The notes below the pieces were generated by a model that made no database searches, was not told the origin of the DNA, and worked only from the letters and a program-made list of their open reading frames with translations. From positions 1,240,001-1,304,000 of the forward strand of contig NZ_CP051677.1 of the NCBI RefSeq assembly GCF_012849055.1: a stretch of 64,000 bases of DNA, read 5' to 3'. Below, one piece after another: positions 26,958-35,721 of this stretch. The DNA comes from Spirosoma rhododendri. GTDB taxonomy: Bacteria > Bacteroidota > Bacteroidia > Cytophagales > Spirosomataceae. Position 1 is the first letter of the stretch; every line of letters begins with the position of its first letter. A program made the translations under genes and the position numbers.

Positions 26958-27692
26958 ATGCTCACTCGCATTGGTGATTACTTTATTTTCCTGGGTACCC
27001 TGTTTCGCAATCGCGAGAAGATAGGCGTTTACCTGCGCCTTATTCTGGACGAGTGTATGTCGATCGGCGTTGGCTCGATCTTCATCGTTGCGCTGGTCAA
27101 CACATTCATTGGGGCTGTTACCTGCGTGCAGACGGCCTACAACCTGACCAACCCATTTGTCCCGAAAAATATCATCGCTCTGATCGTGCGCGACAGCTCG
27201 ATTCTGGAACTGGCTCCTACGCTGTCATGTATCGTGCTGGCGGGTAAAGTCGGGTCGAACATCGCCGGTGAACTCGGTACGATGCGTATCAGCGAACAAA
27301 TCGACGCGCTGGAGGTGATGGGTATCAATTCCAGTTCGTACCTGATCTTGCCCAAGGTCGTTGCGTCGGTGCTGATGTTTCCGTTGCTGGTTATCATGGC
27401 GGCATTCCTCTCCATTCTGGGTGGCTACATCGCTGGTACGCTCGCCGGAGTCATCTCGCCCGAAGATTACATATCGGGTCTTCGCTTCGAGTACAAGCCA
27501 TTTGGCGTCACGTTTGCGCTGATAAAAACCGTTGTCTTCGCGTTTCTGGTTTCCACGATCTCGGCTTATCAGGGCTACAACGTAAAAGGTGGTGCCCTCG
27601 AAGTGGGTACGGCATCGACCTCGGCCGTCACTAACAGTTGTATCGCCATCGTAGCCGCCGACTTCGTCCTGACACAGGTACTGCTGACCTAA
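26958..27692 (+). CDS. mlaE: MlaE-type ABC transporter permease
   Basis: A 244-aa permease of the MlaE/DUF140 family, the inner-membrane part of a phospholipid transport system that maintains outer-membrane lipid asymmetry. The conserved EQIDALEVMGINSSSYLILPK is present, as is the glycine-rich segment with GKVGSNIAGELGTM. There are about five hydrophobic segments. The start at 26958 (MLTRIGDYFIFLG) matches the family N-terminus; an in-frame ATG at 26895 would add an unusual 21 residues. The ATPase gene follows after a palindrome. An MlaD-type substrate-binding gene is not seen. Confidence 0.88.
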   Translation: MLTRIGDYFIFLGTLFRNREKIGVYLRLILDECMSIGVGSIFIVALVNTFIGAVTCVQTAYNLTNPFVPKNIIALIVRDSSILELAPTLSCIVLAGKVGSNIAGELGTMRISEQIDALEVMGINSSSYLILPKVVASVLMFPLLVIMAAFLSILGGYIAGTLAGVISPEDYISGLRFEYKPFGVTFALIKTVVFAFLVSTISAYQGYNVKGGALEVGTASTSAVTNSCIAIVAADFVLTQVLLT

Positions 27693-27696
27693 TTGT

Positions 27697-27768
27697 GAAT
27701 GAGTGATTGAGCGAATGAGTGAATGTTTTGCGTAAGCCTTATTCACTCATTCGCTCAATCACTCATTC
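27697..27768. repeat. perfect 28-bp inverted repeat inside the mla operon
   Basis: Arms 27697-27724 and 27741-27768 are exact reverse complements with a 16-base loop. Each arm contains gaatgagtga twice. It occupies nearly the whole gap between the permease stop (27692) and the ATPase ATG (27781). There is no T run, so it is not a simple terminator; it may affect mRNA stability or translation of the ATPase. Confidence 0.7.
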
Positions 27769-27780
27769 GCTCATTGAGCT

Positions 27781-28527
27781 ATGATAGACATAAAAAATAT
27801 TGTCAAGACGTTTGGTGACCGGCAGGTGCTTAAGGGTATCGACGGCTGTTTTGAGCCCGGTCAGACGAGTCTGATTATCGGCGGTAGCGGTACGGGTAAA
27901 AGCGTACTGCTGAAGTGCATGATCGGGCTGGTAAAGCCCGATGCGGGCGAGGTAATCTACGACGGACGCGATTTTTTGTCGGGCGATAAGGAATTGCAGA
28001 AAGCGATCCGGCGCGAGATGGGCGTCCTGTTTCAGGGGTCGGCTCTGTTCGATTCCAAAACCGTACTCGACAACGTGCGCTTTCCGCTCGATATGCTCAC
28101 CGATCAATCGGAGGAGGAAAAGCTCGACCGGGCGAACGAGTGCCTGAAGCGCGTTGGGCTGGAGAACGCGGGCGATCGGATGCCCTCGGAAATCAGTGGC
28201 GGCATGAAAAAACGGGTCGGCATTGCCCGTGCTATCGTACTGAACCCCAAATACTTGTTCTGCGACGAACCGAACTCCGGCCTTGACCCGCTGACGTCGA
28301 TTAAGATTGACCAGCTTATCAAGGAAATCACCGACGAGTACAAAGTCACGACGGTGATTATCACCCACGACATGAACTCGATGATGGAGATTGGCGAGAA
28401 AATCATGTTCCTCTACGAAGGCAATAAGCTGTGGGAAGGCGACAGCGAAACACTAACGCATTCGAACGTTGATGAACTGAACGAGTTTATCAACGCCAAT
28501 AAGCTGATCCGGGAAATGGAGAAATAA
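27781..28527 (+). CDS. mlaF: MlaF-type ABC transporter ATP-binding protein
   Basis: A 248-aa ATPase that drives the MlaE permease. Walker A is IIGGSGTGKSVLL, the Q-loop is MGVLFQGSALFD, the signature is ISGGMKKRVGIARAI, Walker B is YLFCDEPNSGLDP, and the H-loop is IITHDM. The SGGMKKR and ALFDSKTV forms are typical of the Mla family. A terminal helical tail (VDELNEFINANKLIREMEK) is present. Confidence 0.92.
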   Translation: MIDIKNIVKTFGDRQVLKGIDGCFEPGQTSLIIGGSGTGKSVLLKCMIGLVKPDAGEVIYDGRDFLSGDKELQKAIRREMGVLFQGSALFDSKTVLDNVRFPLDMLTDQSEEEKLDRANECLKRVGLENAGDRMPSEISGGMKKRVGIARAIVLNPKYLFCDEPNSGLDPLTSIKIDQLIKEITDEYKVTTVIITHDMNSMMEIGEKIMFLYEGNKLWEGDSETLTHSNVDELNEFINANKLIREMEK

Positions 28528-28528
28528 G

Positions 28529-30625
28529 TCAAAACCGCCACCGAGCCTGCACTTTAATCTCCGACCGGTGGGGCGCGTTGATCTGATCGAGACCGGTTCC
28601 GACAGTTTTCAAACCGAAGAAATCGGAACGTGCCCAGCGCACCCACACGTCGAGGTGTCGACTCAGGCTATACTGCGCCAGCAGATAATGCCGGACACCT
28701 TCATTGAAATAGGCCGGAAACGAGAAAGCGTACAGCACATCGCGTTCGTAAACGTACTGCCGGGAATCATAGTCTTTCGTATTAAAAAAAGCGACCCGGC
28801 TCGACAAACTCAGCCGTCGCCAGTCGAAGGTGGCGTCCTGAATTAGCGCGAAACCGTGCGATGCAGATTGCCCCGTGTACTGAAACATCCCCCACTGCGC
28901 CCGCGAACGCATCGTCAGTCCCGGCACAGGGCGATACTCCGCATTGAGAGCCAAATTCCGCCGAGCGGTACCGATGACATTGGTCGAACTAGACCGATTC
29001 TTCTCTTTGTATTCATCGTGAAAAATTAGGTAGTACGCAGACTGTCGGTTGGGTGCGTAACGAGCCTGTAGCAAATAGTCGAACCCAAGCGACGACGCGC
29101 TGACCAAGTATTTTTGCCATGGAAAGCGGAAGTAGTCGACGAAACCGCTCAGCGTTAGTTTCCGATACACGGTATATTTCAGCCCGGCATACGCGCCTGT
29201 TTCGTTGATCGTCCGGCTGCCCTCGCTAAACCCGTTGGCGTAGAACGAGTGGAAATTGCGGTCGTAGTGGCGGAACAACAGTGCCAGATCGAGTTTGCGG
29301 CTCAGGCTGGCCAACGCACCCGCAACGGCTCCCACACCTCCGCTATTTGTCTGCGATCCTGCACTGTAAGCCAGTTCGCCGAACAGATTCCAGTTATGCC
29401 GGACATAGCCGCCGTGCAGCCCCACCACCCGGTTATCCGTCCCCCAGAACTCGTAGTTATTGTAGGTCTGCGACCGCTTTTTGAGTTCGACACCAAATTG
29501 CGTTTGCAGCACCGTCAGCCCCAGTTGCAGTTGGTTTCGGCTGTGGTACAGCAGGTGCGCGCCTATATTGGTTTCCGGCAAACTGCCCCGGTCGGCTAAT
29601 TCAGCATCCGTTCGGTGCAGCCCCGACATTTGTAGCGATGTGACCTGTAACTCTTCGCTCAGGCTATCTGGGTCAACGTCTATGGTATTAGCGTCGCGCC
29701 GAACGTGCGATGCCAGCAGGGTTAGGTCGAGGTTGCGGTGAATGGCGTAGGTAGCGGCACCGCCCCGGAAATAGCCGGACTCTGTCAGCGAGGTGTACGG
29801 GCGAATGCCCAGCGTTGGTCGGCGGACGGTCTGCACGGTTTCGGCACTCTTGCCCAACACAAACCCCGCCGACAACACCAGCCCCTGCCCCACCTGCAAC
29901 TGGTAATCGCCGATGATGATGTTTCGCCAGCGGCCCCGGTTCTGTAGCTGGGCGTGCATCGATACAAAGTCGAACCCGTATCGTCGTTGGGCAGGCTCCC
30001 ACGCCATTCGTTCGCCCGCGTCTTTCTCCATCGTCAGCCCGACGCTGAATGTACGGGGACGGCTATAGCGGTAGCGCACAAACCACTGCTGCGGATTGCC
30101 CAGGTAGCGCACCGGCAGTTTGCCGTTCTTATCGGGCGATGCATCAGAAAACCCTTTTTGCTGCTCCAGAATGCGCTCGTGCCGGACTATCAGGTAGTGA
30201 TCGGTAGGATTGGGTAAACCGCCCAACAGATCCCGGCTGCCACTGACAGCAACGAACGGCAGCATCCGCCGGATGGTGGGCAGATCGAAGCCGGGGACAG
30301 CCTGTAGTTCGTACAGCGACAGCAAATCGCCCTGCGTCTGCCGATAGTCGAGCAGATTGCTCAACTGTGATTCCGACAGCAGGTAGGTAGCCGACAGTTC
30401 GTCGCGGGTGGCGGTGTTGAGATCGAGCGGGCTGGCGTAGAGCTGCGTTAGCGCGTCGTACACGGCTTCGTAGTTGACGCCTTCGGTCTGCGTTGGGAAA
30501 AGGTCCTGTAAATAGCGACCGACAGCATCGATACGGCGGTCGTTGGGTCGGAAGGGGGTTTCGTTCTGCGCCAGCGTCGGAGCCGCGAAGCAGCACCCAA
30601 CCAGCAGCAGCCAGACAGTTCGCAC
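28529..30625 (-). CDS. helix-hairpin-helix protein with predicted outer-membrane beta-barrel
   Basis: A 698-aa exported protein with signal peptide MRTVWLLLVGCCFAAPTLAQ. Residues about 70-125 form a ComEA-like helix-hairpin-helix pair (LDLNTATRDELSATYLLSES and YELQAVPGFDLPTIRRMLPF). The remaining 560 residues are alternating amphipathic strands rich in Tyr, Arg and Phe, ending in VQARWRF, with an aromatic last residue as in beta-barrel proteins. Inference: a surface barrel with a periplasmic HhH domain, perhaps handling DNA or another polymer. This domain mix is frequent in Bacteroidota and its function is unproven. It is convergent with mlaF (1 bp apart). Confidence 0.72.
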   Translation of the reverse strand: MRTVWLLLVGCCFAAPTLAQNETPFRPNDRRIDAVGRYLQDLFPTQTEGVNYEAVYDALTQLYASPLDLNTATRDELSATYLLSESQLSNLLDYRQTQGDLLSLYELQAVPGFDLPTIRRMLPFVAVSGSRDLLGGLPNPTDHYLIVRHERILEQQKGFSDASPDKNGKLPVRYLGNPQQWFVRYRYSRPRTFSVGLTMEKDAGERMAWEPAQRRYGFDFVSMHAQLQNRGRWRNIIIGDYQLQVGQGLVLSAGFVLGKSAETVQTVRRPTLGIRPYTSLTESGYFRGGAATYAIHRNLDLTLLASHVRRDANTIDVDPDSLSEELQVTSLQMSGLHRTDAELADRGSLPETNIGAHLLYHSRNQLQLGLTVLQTQFGVELKKRSQTYNNYEFWGTDNRVVGLHGGYVRHNWNLFGELAYSAGSQTNSGGVGAVAGALASLSRKLDLALLFRHYDRNFHSFYANGFSEGSRTINETGAYAGLKYTVYRKLTLSGFVDYFRFPWQKYLVSASSLGFDYLLQARYAPNRQSAYYLIFHDEYKEKNRSSSTNVIGTARRNLALNAEYRPVPGLTMRSRAQWGMFQYTGQSASHGFALIQDATFDWRRLSLSSRVAFFNTKDYDSRQYVYERDVLYAFSFPAYFNEGVRHYLLAQYSLSRHLDVWVRWARSDFFGLKTVGTGLDQINAPHRSEIKVQARWRF

Positions 30626-30775
30626 AGTAATTCAGATCAAGTTACGGAACGCACCCACCCGGCGGGGTGCGGAATAGCCTGAAACGAAAAGCGTTCGAAC
30701 GTTGGTGAGATAGTAACTACATGACGCTCAGAAGAGGTGAAAGTGACAGAATTTACTAGAAAAAAGAGTTGGGTT

Positions 30776-30853
30776 CGTTTACCCCCCAGCCCCCTGAAGG
30801 GGGAGCAGTTCATGCGCAGAGTGCTCCCCCTTCAGGGGGCTGGGGGGTAAACG
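30776..30853. repeat. perfect 32-bp inverted repeat
   Basis: Arms 30776-30807 and 30822-30853 are exact reverse complements (core accccccagccccctgaag), with a 14-base loop. The arms contain a nested gccccctgaagggggc palindrome. No T run; likely a MITE/REP-type element. Confidence 0.65.
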
Positions 30854-30891
30854 GACCAGCACTTGATAACATCGCTAGGAAGATATCCACA

Positions 30892-30952
30892 AAAAAAGGT
30901 GAGACGAAAACGATAGCCTGCGCCAGCGTCTTTCATCTCACCTCTTTTTCTT
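30892..30952 (-). repeat. terminator-like repeat, copy 1 (after the M16 peptidase gene)
   Basis: Imperfect hairpin with arms aggtgaga and tctcacct around cctgcgccagcgtctttc. On the minus strand it ends in seven T, so it can terminate the M16 gene. The element at 53489-53548 shares tgcgccagcgtctttc and tctcacctcttt. Confidence 0.6.
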
Positions 30953-30965
30953 TCCTCTTCAGCCT

Positions 30966-33842
30966 TTACTTCCCGGCTTCTACTTTCTTCTCCGGCAGCA
31001 GGACGAATTTGGCGTAGTTGGCACCCAGGTATTTGTTGGCCGATGCCTTTGTACTGTCTACCGTTACTTTGTTCAGTTGCTGATCTTCGCGCAGCACTTC
31101 GTCAGGCGCGTCGCCGTTGACGAACTGATTTTGCAGATATCCCAGCCAAAACTGATTGTCTTTCAGTTGCAGTTCGGTTTCGCGCCGTGTTTCGGCCTTG
31201 AACTTGGCGATGTCGGCAGGGTCCGCACCTTTCGATTTCAGATTAGCGATCAGTTCCTGCGTCTTCGCGATCAGCTTATCGACGTTCTCCGGACCGCAAC
31301 CGAAGCTGATGCGGAACGTGTAGCGCGGCACCGGATTCTTGCTGTACGACGCACTGGCGTTAACACCATAGACCCCACTCTCCTGCTCGCGCAGTTGCTC
31401 GATCAGTTTGATTTCCAGCACTTCGGCCAACGCATCAAGCTGCGTCGTGTTCTCGGGCGACCAGTTCAGATCACCGCTATACACCAGTTGCACCGTTGCT
31501 TTCGGGTCGACGCCTTTGTACACCGTTTTGCTGATCTGCCCGCTCGGAATGCGGATACCCAGATCACGAAATTTTTCGTCCTTACCCGTCGACGGCAGAC
31601 CACCGAGGTACTTTTCGACCAGCGGTTTCAGCTTCGCTTCATCGACGTTACCGACGAAGAAAAACGTGAAGTCGCCCGCATTGGCGAAACGTTCCTGATA
31701 AATCTTCAGCGACTTATCGAGATCGATTTTGTCCAGATCGGCGGGTTGCAGCGGCTGACGGCGGGGGTTGTTGGCCCCCAGCGTTACCTGTACCGTATCT
31801 TGGAAAACTCGTGCCGGGGTTGGTGTGTTGATCTGATTCTGCAACGCGCTCCGCTGATTCGACAGGAAGCCTTTTACCACGTCGGCGTCTTTGCGGGGCT
31901 GTGTAAAGTAGCTGTACAGCAGTTGCAGGGCCGTTTCGAGGTCTTTGGGGGCCGTGCTGCCGCTGACACCTTCGTTCAGTTCGCTGATGTACGGAAACAC
32001 GCTCACCTGCTTACCGGCCAGAAACTTGCCGAGCTGCACCTGATTGTACGCGCCCGTGCCGCCCATCGCCGTCACCGTCGACGCGAAGCGGGCCGAGGTG
32101 TAGTCGTTGAGGTCATAGAGCGAGGTGCCGCCGAAGCTCGTGCCGCTGAACAGAATCTGGTCGTTTTTAAAATCGGTGGGTTTAACAACCACTTTTACGC
32201 CGTTTTTCAGCGTCCATTCCGTTACGCCAATGTCCTTGATCTGCTTCGTGTCGACTATCGGCGCAGGCGTCGGTTGTTTGGCGAGCAGGGGCGCGTCGAG
32301 GGTTTTGTCTTCGTAGGCGGTCAGGCCCTTGCCCGCGTCGTCGATGTAGCCAATGATCTGCTCGACGGTCGGCAGTTTGTCTTTATCCTTCTCCGGGGCC
32401 ATCACGATTACGGCCCGGTTGTCGTTGTGAATAAACTGATCGACCAGCTCGTTTACCTCCGTCAGCTTGACGCCCGGCATCTCCTTTTTCAGGAAATTGT
32501 AGTAGAAGTCGATGCTGGTGTACGGCTCTTTGTCGGTGAAATTACGGACGTATTCTTCCACGAAGCTGGCCGAGCGGGTCTTGGTTCGTTCGCTGTAGGC
32601 CTGCTCCACGTTCGTCAGAAACTCCTGCTTAGCCCGCTCCAGTTCGGTTGGGGTAAAGCCGAATTGCTTCACGCGGGCGTTTTCGTTGAGCACCGCCCGG
32701 ATCGCCTTCTCAACATTCCCTTCTTTAGCCACCGCAATCGACGTGAACGCATCCAGATTACCGAGGAAGTCGCTGTAGTTGCTGTAGCCACCCAGAAACG
32801 GCGGGTCAGCCTGCTGGGTTAGTTCCTGAATCCGGTTGCCGAGCATGGTGTTGAACAGCCCCCGCTTGACGCCTTCGCGCAGGTCGTTCAGCGTCTTGTC
32901 TTTCACCCCTTCGCGCTTGTAGATCACCTGCACAATCGTGTTTGGCTGCTCGGTATCGGTCACGATGGCGACTTTCGTGTCTTTATTACCCGGAATCGTG
33001 TACTCGGTGCGGGGCTTCGGGTTGGCCGGTTCGGGAATACGCCCGAACTTCTCGCGGATAATTCCCTCGACCTGTTTGATGTCGAAATCACCCACGGCAA
33101 TCACGGCCATCAGGCTGGGGCGATACCAGTCTTTGTAGAATTGGCGGAGCGTTTCGGGCTTGAATGTCGTGAGTACCTGCTCGGTCCCGATGGGCAGGCG
33201 GTTGGCGTAGCGCGAATCGTTGAGCAGCACCGGAAAGTATTTGTCGCGCATCCGCTGACCGGCACCCCGCCCCAGCCGACGCTCTTCCAGCACGACCCCC
33301 CGCTCCTTCTCTACCTCAGCCGGGTCGATGGTTGCGTTGTGCGCCCAGTCTTCCAGAATCTGAAATGCCTGCCGGAACACCCGCTGCGAATCTGTCGGGA
33401 CGGGCAGTTGGTACACCGTCTCGTCGAAGCTTGTGTACGCGTTCAGGTCGGCCCCAAAGCGGATACCCGACGATTGCAGGACGTTGACGAGTTCGTTCTT
33501 CGGAAAATTCTTCGTGCCGTTAAACTCCATATGTTCCATGAAGTGCGCTAGTCCCTGCTGCTCGTCGGTTTCCAGCACCGACCCCGCCTTCACAACCAGC
33601 CGAAGTTCAGCCCGGTTACGCGGTTCGGCGTTTTTGCGGATGTAGTAGGTCAGTCCGTTCGGCAGTTTACCCACCTTCACAGACGGGTCGGTTGGAATGG
33701 CCTGACTGAGGTTGACGGGTGACGCGGATGCGGTCGGTTTGGCCGCCGTTTTTCCAGTTGTGGATTTCGGTTTGGGCGTTGTTTGGCCCATTGCCAGCGT
33801 GGCGCTGATGACGAGCGCGACCGGCAATATGCGTTTGATCAT
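30966..33842 (-). CDS. M16-family zinc metallopeptidase (pitrilysin type)
   Basis: A 958-aa exported protein with two M16 modules. The signal peptide is MIKRILPVALVISATLAMGQ. The N-terminal active domain has the inverted zinc motif HFMEHMEFNGT (HxxEH, near residue 90), and the distal Glu is expected in the EVEKERGVVLEE segment. The C-terminal half (about 520-940) is an inactive M16C-like domain (KNGVKVVVKPTDFKNDQILF). It degrades peptides in the periplasm. The start at 33842 is chosen because the signal peptide begins there; an upstream in-frame ATG would add 52 residues of non-signal sequence overlapping the toxin gene. Confidence 0.92.
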   Translation of the reverse strand: MIKRILPVALVISATLAMGQTTPKPKSTTGKTAAKPTASASPVNLSQAIPTDPSVKVGKLPNGLTYYIRKNAEPRNRAELRLVVKAGSVLETDEQQGLAHFMEHMEFNGTKNFPKNELVNVLQSSGIRFGADLNAYTSFDETVYQLPVPTDSQRVFRQAFQILEDWAHNATIDPAEVEKERGVVLEERRLGRGAGQRMRDKYFPVLLNDSRYANRLPIGTEQVLTTFKPETLRQFYKDWYRPSLMAVIAVGDFDIKQVEGIIREKFGRIPEPANPKPRTEYTIPGNKDTKVAIVTDTEQPNTIVQVIYKREGVKDKTLNDLREGVKRGLFNTMLGNRIQELTQQADPPFLGGYSNYSDFLGNLDAFTSIAVAKEGNVEKAIRAVLNENARVKQFGFTPTELERAKQEFLTNVEQAYSERTKTRSASFVEEYVRNFTDKEPYTSIDFYYNFLKKEMPGVKLTEVNELVDQFIHNDNRAVIVMAPEKDKDKLPTVEQIIGYIDDAGKGLTAYEDKTLDAPLLAKQPTPAPIVDTKQIKDIGVTEWTLKNGVKVVVKPTDFKNDQILFSGTSFGGTSLYDLNDYTSARFASTVTAMGGTGAYNQVQLGKFLAGKQVSVFPYISELNEGVSGSTAPKDLETALQLLYSYFTQPRKDADVVKGFLSNQRSALQNQINTPTPARVFQDTVQVTLGANNPRRQPLQPADLDKIDLDKSLKIYQERFANAGDFTFFFVGNVDEAKLKPLVEKYLGGLPSTGKDEKFRDLGIRIPSGQISKTVYKGVDPKATVQLVYSGDLNWSPENTTQLDALAEVLEIKLIEQLREQESGVYGVNASASYSKNPVPRYTFRISFGCGPENVDKLIAKTQELIANLKSKGADPADIAKFKAETRRETELQLKDNQFWLGYLQNQFVNGDAPDEVLREDQQLNKVTVDSTKASANKYLGANYAKFVLLPEKKVEAGK

Positions 33843-33879
33843 AGGGATTGGATTGAGTTTATTAGGCGAGTACGGGTAA

Positions 33880-34218
33880 TTATTGATCCGAATCGAGTTC
33901 GCCGAGTAGCGCGTCCAGTTCACCCTCATCCAGATTTTCTTTTTCTGATTTGTCGTAAATAGAAAGCAGATAGATGGTCTCAGCGTCCACGTAGACATAG
34001 GTTATAACCCGCGCACCGCCTGACTTCCCTTTTCTTTTGCTTTTTATAGCCAGCCTGATTTTATAGCAGTTTTTACCAATCGCCGTACCCAGTTCAGGTT
34101 GCTTACGAAGCTCATTCACTAATACCTGTATGTCAGCTTTTAATGAGATGTACTTTTTCGCAAGCCTTTTGGCCTGACGGTCGAATACAGAAATCGTCTC
34201 GATACTATAGCTCATCAA
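33880..34218 (-). CDS. RelE/ParE-type toxin
   Basis: A 112-aa basic protein. It has the RelE/ParE fold pattern: YSIETISVFDRQAKRLAKKY helix, then IQVLVNELRKQPELGTAIGK, then strands CYKIRLAIKSKRKGKSGGAR and RVITYVYVDAETIYLLSIYD. The family inhibits translation (RelE) or gyrase (ParE). The start overlaps the end of the gene at 34205-34429 by 14 bp, typical of an antitoxin-toxin pair. The acidic tail (DEGELDALLGELDSD) is long for the family. Confidence 0.78.
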   Translation of the reverse strand: MMSYSIETISVFDRQAKRLAKKYISLKADIQVLVNELRKQPELGTAIGKNCYKIRLAIKSKRKGKSGGARVITYVYVDAETIYLLSIYDKSEKENLDEGELDALLGELDSDQ

Positions 34219-34429
34219 GAAGATTTTCCACAGGGCGACTCTTCATCTTTCCCTTTCGTACAAGATTCATTTCATTGACTGCCTGCCGGATCTCCGCTTT
34301 GAGCTGCTCTTTCGACGGCTCACATTCAGCTGTACTATCGTCAGCAATCACTTGTACGAAATCTAAACTTTCAATCAACTCCATGAAAAAGGCCGCTTTT
34401 GTATCGGATATCTGAAGTGTGCATTGCAT
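34205..34429 (-). CDS. putative antitoxin of the RelE/ParE-type toxin
   Basis: A 74-aa acidic protein encoded directly upstream of and overlapping the toxin gene. The middle part SKEQLKAEIRQAVNEMNLVR is a predicted helix like the toxin-binding tail of such antitoxins, but no known DNA-binding domain is recognised. The start at 34429 (MQCTLQISDTKAAFFMELIE) is likely; the frame is open upstream into the end of the acyltransferase gene. The call rests mainly on the gene pairing. Confidence 0.65.
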   Translation of the reverse strand: MQCTLQISDTKAAFFMELIESLDFVQVIADDSTAECEPSKEQLKAEIRQAVNEMNLVRKGKMKSRPVENLLDEL

Positions 34430-34488
34430 AGCCGTATGCGTTTTCTCTATAACGAAGGTACAACAGTTTGTGCGCTGATTTGAATCGA

Positions 34489-35643
34489 TTATACTTTGAT
34501 AATGACGTTCTTCCGGTACAGCCACCACAGCACGACGAACCAGATCAGGACAAACGTCAGCGCCCCCGCCAGTGAAGCATTACGCGGGTCGGTGAAGGGG
34601 GGCGCGATGATGTGCCGAAACAGATATGTTTGCAAACTCACGTCGTGACCATCGGCTTCAGCGACTTTCAGCATACCCAGCACTCGCGGGATTAGTCCCG
34701 ACAGGAAAAAGACCGTGATAGCGTTGACGCCGAAGGCCACCAGCGGCAACGCGCCCCGGCGGTACTGCTTAACGTCGATAAACCAGTAAAACAAGGCTAA
34801 TCCCAGCATGGCCAGGCCACCCGCCAGCATCACGTAAGAGCTTGTCCAGAGGGCTTTGTTGATCGGGAAGAAGCCATCCCAGCACAGCCCGGCCAGCGCG
34901 GTCAGGCAACCGGCCGCAAACAGCCCCGCCACCCGCTCGGCCGCGCCTATGTCGGTTCGGCGGAGCCAGTTACCCGTCAGCATCCCCAGCAGGCCCGTAC
35001 CCACGGCGGGGAGGGTGCTCAGCATACCTTCCGGATCCCAGACTTTGGCGGGTTTGTAGACGTGTGCCGGGGTCAGGATCGTGCGGTCGAGCCAGGCCGC
35101 GAGGTTGATTTCGGGTTCGAGATTGGCGTACCCCACACCCGGTACCGGCACCAGCGTCATCAGGCCCCAATAGCCAACCAGAATAGCCAGCAGCAGGTAG
35201 AGCTGCTGCCGGGGCGTGGTGCGGAGAAAGACCAGCGAACAGACTAGATACACCAGCGCGATACGTTGCAGCACGCCCGGAATCCGCACCGTCAGGAGGT
35301 TGAATTTGGGGAAGAAGTTTAGAAACAGCCCCAGCAGGAACAGCGTCGCGCTACGTTTGATGATCTTCCCAACCAGCCCCCGGCTATTGCCCGGTTGCCC
35401 CAGCGCAAACGTGATCGACACACCGACGATGAACAGGAAAAACGGAAAAATAAGGTCGGTGGGCGTCCAGCCGTGCCAGTGCGCGTGTTCGAGGGGCGGG
35501 TAGATGTGGCCCCAGTCGCCGGGATTGTTGACCAGAATCATGCAGGCCACCGTAAGGCCGCGAAACGCATCGAGCGAAAGCAGGCGGGCGGGGCGCGGCG
35601 ATTCGGGCGTCAGAAGACCCTGGGGCGTCAGACTTGGTTGCAT
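34489..35643 (-). CDS. NagX/HGSNAT-like membrane acyltransferase
   Basis: A 384-aa inner-membrane protein with about 10 hydrophobic segments. The family signature is SLDAFRGLTVACMILVNNPG near residue 24 and HWHGWTPTDLIFPFFLFIVG. The conserved His-containing part matches the heparan-alpha-glucosaminide N-acetyltransferase/DUF5009 group. In related bacteria NagX moves or acetylates amino sugars, which agrees with the NagB fusion gene 1 kb away. The C-terminal KNVIIKV follows the last helix. Confidence 0.85.
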   Translation of the reverse strand: MQPSLTPQGLLTPESPRPARLLSLDAFRGLTVACMILVNNPGDWGHIYPPLEHAHWHGWTPTDLIFPFFLFIVGVSITFALGQPGNSRGLVGKIIKRSATLFLLGLFLNFFPKFNLLTVRIPGVLQRIALVYLVCSLVFLRTTPRQQLYLLLAILVGYWGLMTLVPVPGVGYANLEPEINLAAWLDRTILTPAHVYKPAKVWDPEGMLSTLPAVGTGLLGMLTGNWLRRTDIGAAERVAGLFAAGCLTALAGLCWDGFFPINKALWTSSYVMLAGGLAMLGLALFYWFIDVKQYRRGALPLVAFGVNAITVFFLSGLIPRVLGMLKVAEADGHDVSLQTYLFRHIIAPPFTDPRNASLAGALTFVLIWFVVLWWLYRKNVIIKV

Positions 35644-35721
35644 ACGATTCAGGCTACGGCGTCGACCGACGCACAGACCCGAACTTAGCGATTGTCGTCC
35701 GGAATTCCGCCGGGGAATACC

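Larger units (their letters stand above)
30626..30965. other. 340-bp intergenic region rich in palindromes
   Basis: No gene is seen. It holds the upstream part of the HhH gene, the 32-bp palindrome at 30776-30853 and the repeated terminator-like element at 30892-30952. Apart from these I see only A-rich sequence. Confidence 0.5.

Noticed and set aside
31077..32822. Long open frame of 581 codons on the plus strand
   Set aside because: It is antisense to the M16 peptidase gene, which has clear family motifs. Long antisense frames are common at this base composition, and the translated sequence resembles no family.
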